From CAYJLF01 sp964371055 (lineage in GTDB: Bacteria; Eisenbacteria; RBG-16-71-46; CAIMUX01), in assembly GCA_964371055.1 (NCBI GenBank), contig CAYJLF010000006.1:124001-188000 (forward strand): DNA of 64,000 nucleotides, written 5' to 3'. Position 1 is the first letter of the stretch, and each line of letters opens with the position of its first letter. Of this stretch, positions 1 to 7,641 are shown piece after piece. Position numbers and translations under genes: made by a program. The notes under the pieces were generated by a model. The model worked only from the letters and a program-made list of their open reading frames with translations. It was not told where the DNA came from and did not search any database.

Positions 1-381
1 TCGATCGAGAACTCGTGCGCGCGCGTCGGGTCGCGCTGGACTTCGGTCGTCTTCTTCTACCAGCTCCCGGAGCCCGTCTCCGCGCTGCCGCCTCCCCTCG
101 AACCCGATGACCGCGCCCGCGGCCCGGAGCTGCGATCGATCGAACCGAATCCGGCCAAGGACGCGATGCAGATCCGGTTTGCGCTGCCGGTGGATGGACC
201 CGTATCTATCGAGCTGTTCGACGTCACCGGTCGGAGAGTCGCCGTGCTGGGCGAAGGCTTCAGGGCCTCCGGCCCCCACACGATCTCCTGGCGCCGTGGG
301 CGGCTGCCGGATGGCGTCTATCTCGTTCGTTTGCAGGCGGGGGACTTCACCACGATCCGGAAGCTCGTTCTGCGTCGGTAG
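1..381 (+). CDS. C-terminal part of a secreted protein with a FlgD-like / T9SS-type tail (5' end outside window)
   Basis: The frame is open from the first base and stops at 379-381. The last ~75 residues have the layout of a FlgD Ig-like or type IX sorting domain: NP-x(3)-A near residue 53, then alternating hydrophobic strands, the turn DVTGRRV, a second turn around LPDGVYLVRL, and a final strand ending KLVLRR. In FCB-group bacteria such tails sit at the ends of secreted or surface proteins and direct export or anchoring. The part before about residue 45 is too short to identify, so the function of the whole protein is unknown. The internal ATG at 166 lies inside the folded tail and is unlikely to be a start. 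Confidence 0.8.
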   Translation, partial: SIENSCARVGSRWTSVVFFYQLPEPVSALPPPLEPDDRARGPELRSIEPNPAKDAMQIRFALPVDGPVSIELFDVTGRRVAVLGEGFRASGPHTISWRRGRLPDGVYLVRLQAGDFTTIRKLVLRR

Positions 382-397
382 CACCGAACGACGCGGC

Positions 398-2320
398 CTA
401 GCGGAACCTCACACCCAGGACGTCGTCCGCCGGAAACGCCTCCCAGTCCGTCCTCAGGTAGACGCCGCTCTCGGTGACCTCCCCGCCTCCCCCAAACACC
501 TGCCGGCTCCACTGCAGCTCCTCCACATGAGCCTGTACCGCCTCTCGATAGACGCTGTAGTTGGGGCCACCATACAGCTGCAGGAAGGGGACATTCACGA
601 TCCTGGCCTTCTTGAACTCCTCGGTGCGCACGCCTCCGGAGAATAGCGTGTCGGCATACACATACTCGAAGCTGACCGAACGGCCATCCGTGCCCACCGA
701 GCCATAGACCTCGAGCCGTGTCCGCCTCTCGGCCGTGACATCGTATGCGCCGCCGAAGAAGAGGTGGCCGTCCCAGCGGATCGGCTGCAGAAGATGCGCA
801 AAGGTCGTTCTGCTTCCCGAATCCCAGGGGTCGTACATGTGCCACGCATTCAGGTAGAAGTCGGCAACATGGGAACCATGAAGCACGGAGAACAACTCGT
901 CCTCGATGAAGATGCTGATCGCGTTGCTGGTTTTGTGGCCGACCGTCACCGTAACCGGCGTGGGGCCGGCGACCAGGCCCTCGGGGATCTGGGCCGAGAT
1001 CCGATCGTCGAACCAGTAGCCGTAGCCGCTGGCCGGGGTAGGGCCGAAGTTCACCGTCCCGGGCGTCGACCCGAACCCGGCGCCATAGACGAAGACATAG
1101 TCCCCCGCCTCTCCCACCGTCGGGTCGATCTCCGTGATCCGGAAGTTCGCGGGCTGCCAGAGGGCAAAGCTGTCAGGCGCGGAGTAGTGGAGCGTGATCG
1201 TTCGGTCTTCTTCCTGATACGACGGATCGATCCGACGGTACCAGGTCTGAAGGGTGGTGGGCGCCGTCTGCGCGCTGTCGCACATGGCCTCCAGCAGGTA
1301 CTCCGTCCGTCCCGCGTCCTTCCCCGCGATGACTTCCCAGTCCCAGCCCACTACGGCCCCGGCTCCGGACGTGGAGCGGAGGTCCGACGGCCAGCCTCCG
1401 AGGTACCCGAAACAGAACCCCAGAAGCACGAGAGGGTTGGACGTGCCGAAGTCATTGTACTTCGCAAAGTAGTCCGCATTGATCGAGTAGAGATGCTGGC
1501 CGAAGTACTCCGTCACGCCGATGCGCCCGTCGCTGAGATCCACGATGTTGACCGAATCCGCGGCGGGCGTACGGACCTCGCCGGTCAGCATATACACATC
1601 CTGGATGTCCGTGAGGGATGGAAAGGGCGCACCATGGCTGCTCAGGCGCACGATGCCGTAGTTTCCCGCGTCGATCGAACGCAGCCGTTCGAGCGTGACC
1701 TGATCCTCTTTATACACGGCGAAGCTGTCGTATCCGGCGCCGCCGAGACGAAGCTTGCCCGCATCGATCACCGACTGGTCCCACACTCTGAACTCGTTGT
1801 AACAGGGGGCCAGGAGGAGCGTCTTGCGATGCGTTGGAACGGTATACGGCACCGCGGCGAGTTCGGCCCCGCCGATCGCCGCTCCGCTGCCACGCGGCCC
1901 GCCTCGGGCCGGTGCGCCGACGGGTGGTCCTTCGGCAGCCTCCTCGCCGCCGGGGGAAGATCCCGCCCACGGGATGAGATCCGCCGGCCCCTGCTGCGCC
2001 CTGGTCCGGAGCACGAGAAACCCGCGGAGCCCCGACCTCCACTGGACATTGACTCCGGTGTTCACATTGGTGGCCCAGGACACGTCAGGATCGCGAGAGA
2101 TCAGAGCCGCCATGCTGTCGAGCGCTGCAGTGGTATCGATCTGAGCGGCCATCGTGAGCATCTGGTCATAGAAGGCCCGCTGCTTGGTGAGATCCTGCGC
2201 GATCTGCGCCGTGGTCAGGGTCTGGCTCTCTTCCGGCGGTGACAACCGATCGCGCGAGCAGGAAAGGCCGACGAGCAGAGTCAGGAGGCAGCCTGCCGAA
2301 AGGGTGAGCAGACGGCGCAT
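398..2320 (-). CDS. Secreted lipoprotein with a caspase/gingipain-like core and an IPT/TIG domain
   Basis: 640 residues. The start at 2320 is preceded by AAGGAGG about 7 nt upstream, so an in-frame extension to 2377 is not needed. The N-terminus MRRLLTLSAGCLLTLL is a signal peptide. Cys21 is the likely lipid site, although its lipobox is imperfect. Residues ~165-340 look like a clan CD (caspase-like) fold: a strand TLLLAPC, then LSSHG (His229), then a strand VLLGFCFG (Cys303) followed by GAGAVVGWDW. A His after one strand and a Cys after the next is the caspase/gingipain arrangement. Residues ~393-485 match an IPT/TIG beta-sandwich (ITEIDPTVGEAG, VYGAGFG). The C-terminal ~150 residues are unassigned. 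Peptidase activity is inferred from the motif layout. A non-catalytic relative is possible. Confidence 0.75.
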   Translation of the reverse strand: MRRLLTLSAGCLLTLLVGLSCSRDRLSPPEESQTLTTAQIAQDLTKQRAFYDQMLTMAAQIDTTAALDSMAALISRDPDVSWATNVNTGVNVQWRSGLRGFLVLRTRAQQGPADLIPWAGSSPGGEEAAEGPPVGAPARGGPRGSGAAIGGAELAAVPYTVPTHRKTLLLAPCYNEFRVWDQSVIDAGKLRLGGAGYDSFAVYKEDQVTLERLRSIDAGNYGIVRLSSHGAPFPSLTDIQDVYMLTGEVRTPAADSVNIVDLSDGRIGVTEYFGQHLYSINADYFAKYNDFGTSNPLVLLGFCFGYLGGWPSDLRSTSGAGAVVGWDWEVIAGKDAGRTEYLLEAMCDSAQTAPTTLQTWYRRIDPSYQEEDRTITLHYSAPDSFALWQPANFRITEIDPTVGEAGDYVFVYGAGFGSTPGTVNFGPTPASGYGYWFDDRISAQIPEGLVAGPTPVTVTVGHKTSNAISIFIEDELFSVLHGSHVADFYLNAWHMYDPWDSGSRTTFAHLLQPIRWDGHLFFGGAYDVTAERRTRLEVYGSVGTDGRSVSFEYVYADTLFSGGVRTEEFKKARIVNVPFLQLYGGPNYSVYREAVQAHVEELQWSRQVFGGGGEVTESGVYLRTDWEAFPADDVLGVRFR

Positions 2321-2447
2321 GTTGGGTCCTCCTTGCCAGCGATCTGGCGACACGCCCTGACCGGTGATGGCCTCCACAGCGGCAGAGATCTTCAGCCGTG
2401 GAGAGCCTAACGCGGGGCGCTGGGGCGGGCAAACGGAGACCTCGGCG

Positions 2448-5400
2448 TCAGTGGAAGTCCCGGCTCTCCCCCTCCGGCACCTCGAGCCCCACCCGCGGCA
2501 CCCACAGCTCCTCGGCGATCAGGTTCACCACTCCTGATTCCGACTGCACCTTGCCGGTGATCCCAAGGAACCCCGCCGTCCGGGCGAGCACGCGTTGCCG
2601 CGCGAACACGTCCTTCCACAGAATCAGGTTCACGAACCCGGTCTCGTCCTCCAGCGTCATGAAGACCGCCCCGCGGGCGGTGGCCGGCTGCTGGCGGCAG
2701 ATGACAAGCCCGGCGTAGCGGATCCGGCTGCCGTCCCGCGCTGCCTGGACTTCACGCGCGGAAGGGAGTCCCTGGCGCGAGAGCTCCGCCCGCAGCGGTC
2801 CCAGCGGATGCCCGCGTGTGCTGTGGCTGGTCGCGTCGTAGTCCCACGCCAGTTCCTCCAGCGCGGTCAGGGGTGGGAAAGCGATCTCGTCCTCCTCCGG
2901 CGCGAGACCGAAGTCGGGATCCTCGTAGCGTCGCACCCCCTTCGCCTCCCACAACGCCTGGCGGCGTGACGCGCGGAAGCACGAGAGCGCCCCCGCCTCC
3001 GCCAGCCGCGCGGTCTTTCCCTCGTCCAGCCCGGTGCGCGCGACGAAGTCGGGCAGCGAGCGGAATGGCCCCTCGCGGCGGGCGATCTCGATCCGGTCCC
3101 CCTCCCGCTCGCCCAGCCCTTTCACATAGCGCAGGCCCATGCGAACAGCGTAGGGGATGTGGCGTGATCCCGGCGATGGGTGACCCCTCATGCCCCCTAG
3201 GCTCCCCAGGCTCCCCAGGCCCCCCGGCGCTCCCCGCGCTCCCGGCGCTCCCGGCTCCAGCCGGCAGTTCCAGTTCCCCGCCTGCACGCTGACCGGCCGC
3301 ATCCGCACCCCGTGCCGGCGCGCATCGGCAATGATCGTGGCCGGCGCGTAGAATCCCATCGGCTGAGCGTTCAGGAGCGAGCAGACGAACGCCTCGGGAT
3401 AGTGCCGCCGCACCCACGCGGTGGCATAGGCGATCAAGGCGAAGCTCGCCGCGTGGCTTTCCGGAAAGCCATACTCCCCGAACCCACGGATCTGCGCGAA
3501 GACCCGTTCGGCGAACTCCAGGACAATCCCCTTCTTCACCATCCGGGAGACGAACCGTTCGTGGTGCCGCTCGATCCTCCCTTTGATCCGCCAGGCCGCC
3601 ATGTCGCGCCGCAACTGATCCGCCTCGCCCGGCGTGTAGTCGGCCGCCACCATCGCCAGCTTCATCACCTGCTCCTGGAAGAGCGGAACGCCGAGCGTCT
3701 TCTCCAGCACCGGCTTCAGCGACGGGTGCGGATAGACGACGGCTTCCTCCCCGTTGCGCCGCCGCAGGAAGGGATGGACCATTCCGCCGGTGATCGGCCC
3801 GGGGCGGATGATCGCCACCTGGATGACAAGGTCGTAGTAGCTGCGCGGCTTGAGGCGCGGCAGCATCGCCATCTGCGCGCGGCTCTCGATCTGAAAGACC
3901 CCGACCGTGTCGGCCTCCTGGATCATGGCGAAGGTGGCCGGATCCTCCGGGGGGATCGTCGCCATCGTGATCTCGTGGTCCCAGTGCGCGCGGATGAGGT
4001 CGAAGGCGACGTGAAGCTGCGTCAGAGCCCCGATCGCCAACAGGTCGATCTTGAAGAGCTCGAGGTTCTCGATGTCCTCCTTGTCCCACTGGATCACCGT
4101 GCGGTCTTCCATCGCCGCGTTCTCGATCGGCACCAGCGTGTCGACCCGCTCGTGCCCCAGCAGGAACCCCCCCGGATGGATCGAGAGGTGGCGCGGGAAG
4201 TCCTGGATCTCCTCGCTCAGCCTCAGCAGGTGCAGATGGGCCGGGTTGCCCGGATCGAAGCCGGCGTCGGTCAGGATCTCCGGGGTGATCTGCCCGTACA
4301 TCGGCAACAACCTGGCCAGGCGGTCGACCTCGGTCTCGGCAAAGCCGAGCGCCTTGCCGATGTCGCGCACCGACGAGCGCGCGCGGTAGCGGATGAAGTT
4401 CGCCACCATCGCCGCGTGCGTGCGCCCATAGCGCGCGTAGACGTGCTGGATCACCTCCTCGCGCCGTTCATGCTCGAGGTCGAGATCGATGTCGGGCGGT
4501 TCGGCCCGCTCGCGGGAAAGGAACCGTTCGAAGAGGAGTCCCATCCGCACCGGGTCGACGCTGGTGATCCCGAGGCAGAAGCAGACCGCGGAGTTGGCGG
4601 CCGAGCCGCGCCCCTGGCAGAGGATGTCGCGCTCGCGGCAGAAGCGGACGATCTCGACCATGGTGAGGAAGTATCCGTCGTATTCCAGCTCGCGGATCAG
4701 CGCCAGTTCCTTCTCCACCTGCCGGCAGACGGCCTCCGGGATCCCGTCGGGATAGCGTTCCAGCGCACCGTCGAAGGTGAGTTCACGCAGCCAGTCAGAG
4801 GAGCTGCGTCCGCTCGGCAGCGCTTCGGCCGGATAGCGGTAGCGGATCTCGGCCAGGGTGAAGGTGCAGCGCGCCGCCACCTCCCCCGCGCGCGCCACCG
4901 AAGCCGGATCGTCCGCGAAGAGTGCCGCGAACTCGGCCGGGCTCTTCAGCGCATGCTCGTCGTTCGGCTTGAGCCGCCGCCCCGCCGTGCCCAGCGTGAC
5001 GCCATGGCGGATGCAGGTCACGATATCGTGCAGGTCGCGCCGCGCGCGGTCATGGTAAAGCGTTTCCATCGCGGCGACGGTCGGGATCCCGTAGCGGCGG
5101 GCGCGGCCGCGCACCCGTTCCTCGATCCGCGCCTCTTCCGGATGGCGATGTCGCGTGAGAAGCGCATAGAGCCGGTCGCCGAAGGCATCGCGCAGGTCGC
5201 GCGCGACGAAGAGCGGATCGGGATCGCCGGCCAGGAGGCTCCCCTCGCCGCCCCACAGGGCGATCATCCCCGGGGCGAAGTCGCAGACCTCCCGCCAGGT
5301 GACGACGCTCTCCCCCTTTTCACAGCGCAACCGGCCGATCGAGATGAGTTGGCAAAGGTTGGCATAGCCCTTTCGATCGGCGGCCAGGAGGATCACGAAC

Positions 5401-5621
5401 GAGCCGTCTTCGACGGTGATCTGGGAACCGAGAATGAGGTGGAAGCCGGCGCGTGACCGCGCCGCCACGTGCGCGCGCGCGGCGCCGTAGAGTCCGTCGC
5501 GATCGGTCAGCGCCAGCCCCGCCAGCCCCAGCGCCTCCGCCGTCTCGATCAACTCTTCGGGGTGGCTCGCCCCCTCGAGGAAGGAGTAGTTCGACTTGCA
5601 CCAGAGGGGGAAGGGGGACAT
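2448..5621 (-). CDS. dnaE2: Error-prone DNA polymerase III alpha subunit DnaE2 (ImuC)
   Basis: 1057 residues, normal length for the family. This is the translesion polymerase of the ImuA-ImuB-DnaE2 mutasome, recruited to the clamp through ImuB. The N-terminal PHP domain opens with LWCKSNYSFLEGASHPEEL, where the usual metal-binding His of the LHxHS motif is replaced (CKSN), as often seen in DnaE2. The polymerase core has the acidic pair in PPDIDLDLEHERREE, a third Asp in FKIDLLAIG, and QGRGSAANSAV. An OB fold (IRYAGLVI to VNLILWKDVF) lies near the C-terminus. ATG 5621 is chosen because MSPFPLW is the family start; 13 extra codons reach 5660. A Gly-rich stretch encoded by a short tandem repeat interrupts the region at 3198-3256. 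An SOS-type box lies 91-109 nt upstream. imuA and imuB are 44 kb away. Confidence 0.96.
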   Translation of the reverse strand: MSPFPLWCKSNYSFLEGASHPEELIETAEALGLAGLALTDRDGLYGAARAHVAARSRAGFHLILGSQITVEDGSFVILLAADRKGYANLCQLISIGRLRCEKGESVVTWREVCDFAPGMIALWGGEGSLLAGDPDPLFVARDLRDAFGDRLYALLTRHRHPEEARIEERVRGRARRYGIPTVAAMETLYHDRARRDLHDIVTCIRHGVTLGTAGRRLKPNDEHALKSPAEFAALFADDPASVARAGEVAARCTFTLAEIRYRYPAEALPSGRSSSDWLRELTFDGALERYPDGIPEAVCRQVEKELALIRELEYDGYFLTMVEIVRFCRERDILCQGRGSAANSAVCFCLGITSVDPVRMGLLFERFLSRERAEPPDIDLDLEHERREEVIQHVYARYGRTHAAMVANFIRYRARSSVRDIGKALGFAETEVDRLARLLPMYGQITPEILTDAGFDPGNPAHLHLLRLSEEIQDFPRHLSIHPGGFLLGHERVDTLVPIENAAMEDRTVIQWDKEDIENLELFKIDLLAIGALTQLHVAFDLIRAHWDHEITMATIPPEDPATFAMIQEADTVGVFQIESRAQMAMLPRLKPRSYYDLVIQVAIIRPGPITGGMVHPFLRRRNGEEAVVYPHPSLKPVLEKTLGVPLFQEQVMKLAMVAADYTPGEADQLRRDMAAWRIKGRIERHHERFVSRMVKKGIVLEFAERVFAQIRGFGEYGFPESHAASFALIAYATAWVRRHYPEAFVCSLLNAQPMGFYAPATIIADARRHGVRMRPVSVQAGNWNCRLEPGAPGARGAPGGLGSLGSLGGMRGHPSPGSRHIPYAVRMGLRYVKGLGEREGDRIEIARREGPFRSLPDFVARTGLDEGKTARLAEAGALSCFRASRRQALWEAKGVRRYEDPDFGLAPEEDEIAFPPLTALEELAWDYDATSHSTRGHPLGPLRAELSRQGLPSAREVQAARDGSRIRYAGLVICRQQPATARGAVFMTLEDETGFVNLILWKDVFARQRVLARTAGFLGITGKVQSESGVVNLIAEELWVPRVGLEVPEGESRDFH
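3198..3256. repeat. Short in-frame tandem repeat inside dnaE2
   Basis: On the + strand a roughly 9-bp unit like GGCTCCCCA is repeated imperfectly, giving way to related GCGCTCCCG units. It encodes a Gly/Ala/Pro/Leu-rich segment (GAPGARGAPGGLGSLGSLGG) between conserved parts of dnaE2. The array stays in frame, so the polymerase reading frame is kept. Confidence 0.7.
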
Positions 5622-5711
5622 GGGGGTGTCAGACTCCTCCACACAACGGCTCCGGCCCACACCCCCCTAGTGCGCCCGGCTCGATGCGGTCACGGCGGCT
5701 TGAACCGATGA

Positions 5712-5730
5712 TACCATACAAATGTTCGTA
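5712..5730 (-). promoter_or_regulatory. Candidate LexA (SOS) operator of dnaE2
   Basis: TACCATACAAATGTTCGTA on the + strand. Read toward dnaE2 it contains CGAACATTTGTATG, which matches the left half of the CGAAC-N4-GTTCG type of LexA box and keeps part of the right half. The same 19 bases occur at 51935-51953 before imuA. In both places about 90 nt separate the box from the chosen start codon. LexA control of the imuA-imuB-dnaE2 genes is established in other bacteria; here the assignment rests on the shared box. Confidence 0.75.
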
Positions 5731-5949
5731 CTAGAGACCGAGCCGAAACTAATTGGGAGGTAACAGGTTGTGCGGCTGAGGGCAAGGCGGCATCACGGGA
5801 CGTGGGGTCACCGGCGCAGGAATGGGAAGAAGCAAAGCCGGCGGGATGGTAGCCGTCGTAATAGCCGTCGTGTACGCCTATACCGATATGACCTGCTTCC
5901 CGATCACCGTCCCTTGGGTCATCACTGCTCTCCCTTGGCCAACGACAGA
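5731..5949. other. Intergenic region between the dnaE2 operator and the abiEii relic
   Basis: No supported gene on either strand. Short open frames here have no good ribosome binding site and no recognisable product. No repeat or terminator was seen. Confidence 0.4.
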
Positions 5950-6620
5950 TTACCCTTTCGCCGCCACGTCGTTGAACCGTCGCTCAAACTCCGCCACCAC
6001 GCTGAGGATCTCCTCGAAGGGCGGCCTCGCGCCGTAGAACATCGTCTCGGCCATTTCCGTGTAGTCACGCTGCCATTCGGTTCGGTGTTCCGCCGGCGGC
6101 AGTAGCCGCAAGGTTCCCTGCCCGATCGCGGAGTAATCCACCCACGAGATCGGGAAGAAGATCTCGCGGTGCTCGATGACCCGGCGAAAGAGCCTGAGGT
6201 TCCCGGCGGCACGCTCGGCGACGCCCCGGGTGATCAGGCACCACACGTCGTAGTAGTGGCGAGCCATGCGCGGTTTACGAAACCTCTCTGCCGGGCGGAA
6301 GGTCTCTTCGTGCAGGATCATCGCCTTCTCCCAGAAGGTTCGTTCGGCGGCCAGCGTGGTGGCCTCGAACGAGGAGTCGCCCCCCAGAGATGGGATCACT
6401 TCGGCCAGGTACGGCGTGATCACCCGAGGCGTTGCGGGCCAGTCATCGGACCGCGCGCCCAACTCCAGTTTGACGACCGGCCGGATGTATCCGGCTCGCG
6501 CAACGTCCAGCAAACCCAGAAGTCCTTTTCCACGCTTGCGGCCTGGAGGTGTTTCACCTCCTCGGCCTGCAGGCAGGCCAACCGTCGATCCCGGGCAGAC
6601 ATCCGCAGGAACCCGTTCAT
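5950..6620 (-). pseudogene. AbiEii-family nucleotidyltransferase toxin, catalytic core deleted
   Basis: The first ~40 codons (MNGFLRMSARDRRLACLQ to VEKDFWVCWTLRE) match the start of AbiEii-family nucleotidyltransferases. Right after LRE, near 6500, the sequence jumps to the C-terminal part of the family in another frame (IRPVVKLELGARSDDW, TLAAERTFWEKAMILHEE, ARHYYDVWCLI), ending at 5950. What is missing is the segment that normally carries the G-G and D-I-D nucleotidyltransferase residues, roughly 80-100 residues, and the join also shifts the frame. The gene directly follows the antitoxin gene: an optional GTG at 6623 abuts the antitoxin stop at 6624. No active toxin can be made from this copy. 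Sequencing error cannot explain the missing core. Confidence 0.85.
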
Positions 6621-6623
6621 CAC

Positions 6624-7250
6624 TCACTCCCCGGTGGAGCCAAGCCGGCGCAGGATCTCGGCGATCCAGGCGGGTGCGTGGACCAAGTCCTTGGCCAGCT
6701 GTTTCCGGTCGCGATCGGTTAGTTGGCGTTGCAGGGTGGCAATCGTTTTCCCGTCCACCCCCGACCGTCCGAGATGCCGCAGGGCCTGGATGATCGTTCC
6801 GCTCTTGCGGCCGGCGGTGGCCATGTTGCGGGGAGTGGTCCCTTTGAGCACGATCTCTCTCTGGCCGATCCGGACGCGACGGGAGGGGCCATCCGTCAGG
6901 AACACGACCCGGGTCGGCACCTGCTCCGAAAGCCCCAGGATGTTGGCCGCATAGGCGCCGGCGGGCTGGAGACGAATGGCATCCCGCGCGGCGAGTGCCT
7001 TGGCGATGGCATCCGCGGACGGCGGGATCACGCCCAACGTCGGGTGGATGACCGGATAGTCGTAGAGGCCGCGGGCAAGTTGGCGGATCGTTCCTTTCCG
7101 CCTGAGCCGGGTCAGCACCATACCCACGGCTCGCGGGTCCCCCAGCGCGGTGAAGGCCCTGGGAGTGAACACCCAACCCGCACCGTGGCCGTGAATTCTC
7201 GCAACTATCTTCTTATCAAGGCTTTGTCTTATATCTATGATGCCATTCAT
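6624..7250 (-). CDS. AbiEi-type antitoxin / DUF6088 family transcriptional regulator
   Basis: 208 residues. The N-terminal half is a winged-helix region (GWVFTPRAFTALG, VGMVLTRLRRKGTIRQLARGLYDYP) typical of AbiEi/DUF6088 antitoxins. The rest (VPTRVVFLTDGPSRRVRIGQREIVLKGTTPRNM) matches the family's second domain. In type IV systems this protein represses its own operon and neutralises the nucleotidyltransferase toxin. It appears complete while its partner toxin is broken. A perfect 9-bp inverted repeat lies immediately upstream of the start codon and is a plausible autoregulatory site. Assignment between AbiEi and the broader DUF6088 group is less sure than the toxin-antitoxin context. Confidence 0.82.
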   Translation of the reverse strand: MNGIIDIRQSLDKKIVARIHGHGAGWVFTPRAFTALGDPRAVGMVLTRLRRKGTIRQLARGLYDYPVIHPTLGVIPPSADAIAKALAARDAIRLQPAGAYAANILGLSEQVPTRVVFLTDGPSRRVRIGQREIVLKGTTPRNMATAGRKSGTIIQALRHLGRSGVDGKTIATLQRQLTDRDRKQLAKDLVHAPAWIAEILRRLGSTGE

Positions 7251-7278
7251 GTTGAAAAACGTACCCTATTTTTTCAAC
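7251..7278. promoter_or_regulatory. Palindrome immediately upstream of the AbiEi-like antitoxin gene
   Basis: Perfect 9-bp arms GTTGAAAAA (7251-7259) and TTTTTCAAC (7270-7278) with a 10-bp spacer, ending one base before the antitoxin start codon. AbiEi proteins are known to bind inverted repeats in their own promoter. The AT-rich arms stand out from GC-rich surroundings. Confidence 0.55.
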
Positions 7279-7299
7279 ACGATCAAGAGACTTGAGAGG

Positions 7300-7531
7300 A
7301 CCGCCGGAGCGCCAGCCCCGGCAGCCCCAGCCGCTCCGCGGCCTCGATCAGCTCCTCGGATTGGCTCGCTCCTTCGAGGAAGGAGTAGTTCGACTTGCAC
7401 CAGAGGGGGAAGGCGGGCGTGGGGGTGCGAGTCTCCTCCAGACAACGCCCCCGGCCTGTATCCCTACGGCGCATTGGGTGCGGTGCGGTCGCGGCGGCTT
7501 GAGTCCATGGTACTCTACCCAAATGTGCGTA
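7300..7531 (-). pseudogene. Relic of a second dnaE2: promoter region and first ~40 codons
   Basis: On the minus strand the codons from 7420 down to about 7306 match the start of the intact dnaE2 (FPLWCKSNYSFLEGAS, then EELIEAAERLGLPGLAL). After that the match ends. The start codon is lost: the position equivalent to ATG 5621 is ACG at 7418-7420. The leader also matches the intact copy (GTCTCCTCC-like stretch, CGGCGGCTTGA at 7492-7502), as does a degenerate operator at its far end. The copies differ at many bases, so this is an old duplication or a displaced paralogue. The antitoxin/toxin locus sits where the rest of the gene would be. Confidence 0.85.
7514..7531 (-). promoter_or_regulatory. 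Degenerate SOS-type box of the dnaE2 relic
   Basis: TCTACCCAAATGTGCGTA aligns with CATACAAATGTTCGTA of the two intact boxes. The central AAATGT and final CGTA are kept, with changes in both half-sites. It lies at the equivalent distance (~95 nt) from the lost start codon. Confidence 0.55.
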
Positions 7532-7641
7532 TATGGCTCTTCCCCCGCGCGCGGGATGTCGCCCGATCCGAGCCCTTTGGCAACTTCAGGATTCAGGACC
7601 ATTCTCCCGATGAATCGAATGTATCAGGAGTTGCACTCCGT

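Noticed and set aside
3312..5456. Long plus-strand open frame (714 codons) opposite dnaE2
   Set aside because: It is antisense to a clear DnaE2, has Arg/Asp/Val-rich composition typical of a GC-rich shadow frame, and no domain.
5950..7176. 408-codon frame as a single protein
   Set aside because: The first ~225 codons are out of frame with the real antitoxin gene. Only the last part is AbiEii sequence, reached after a deletion junction.
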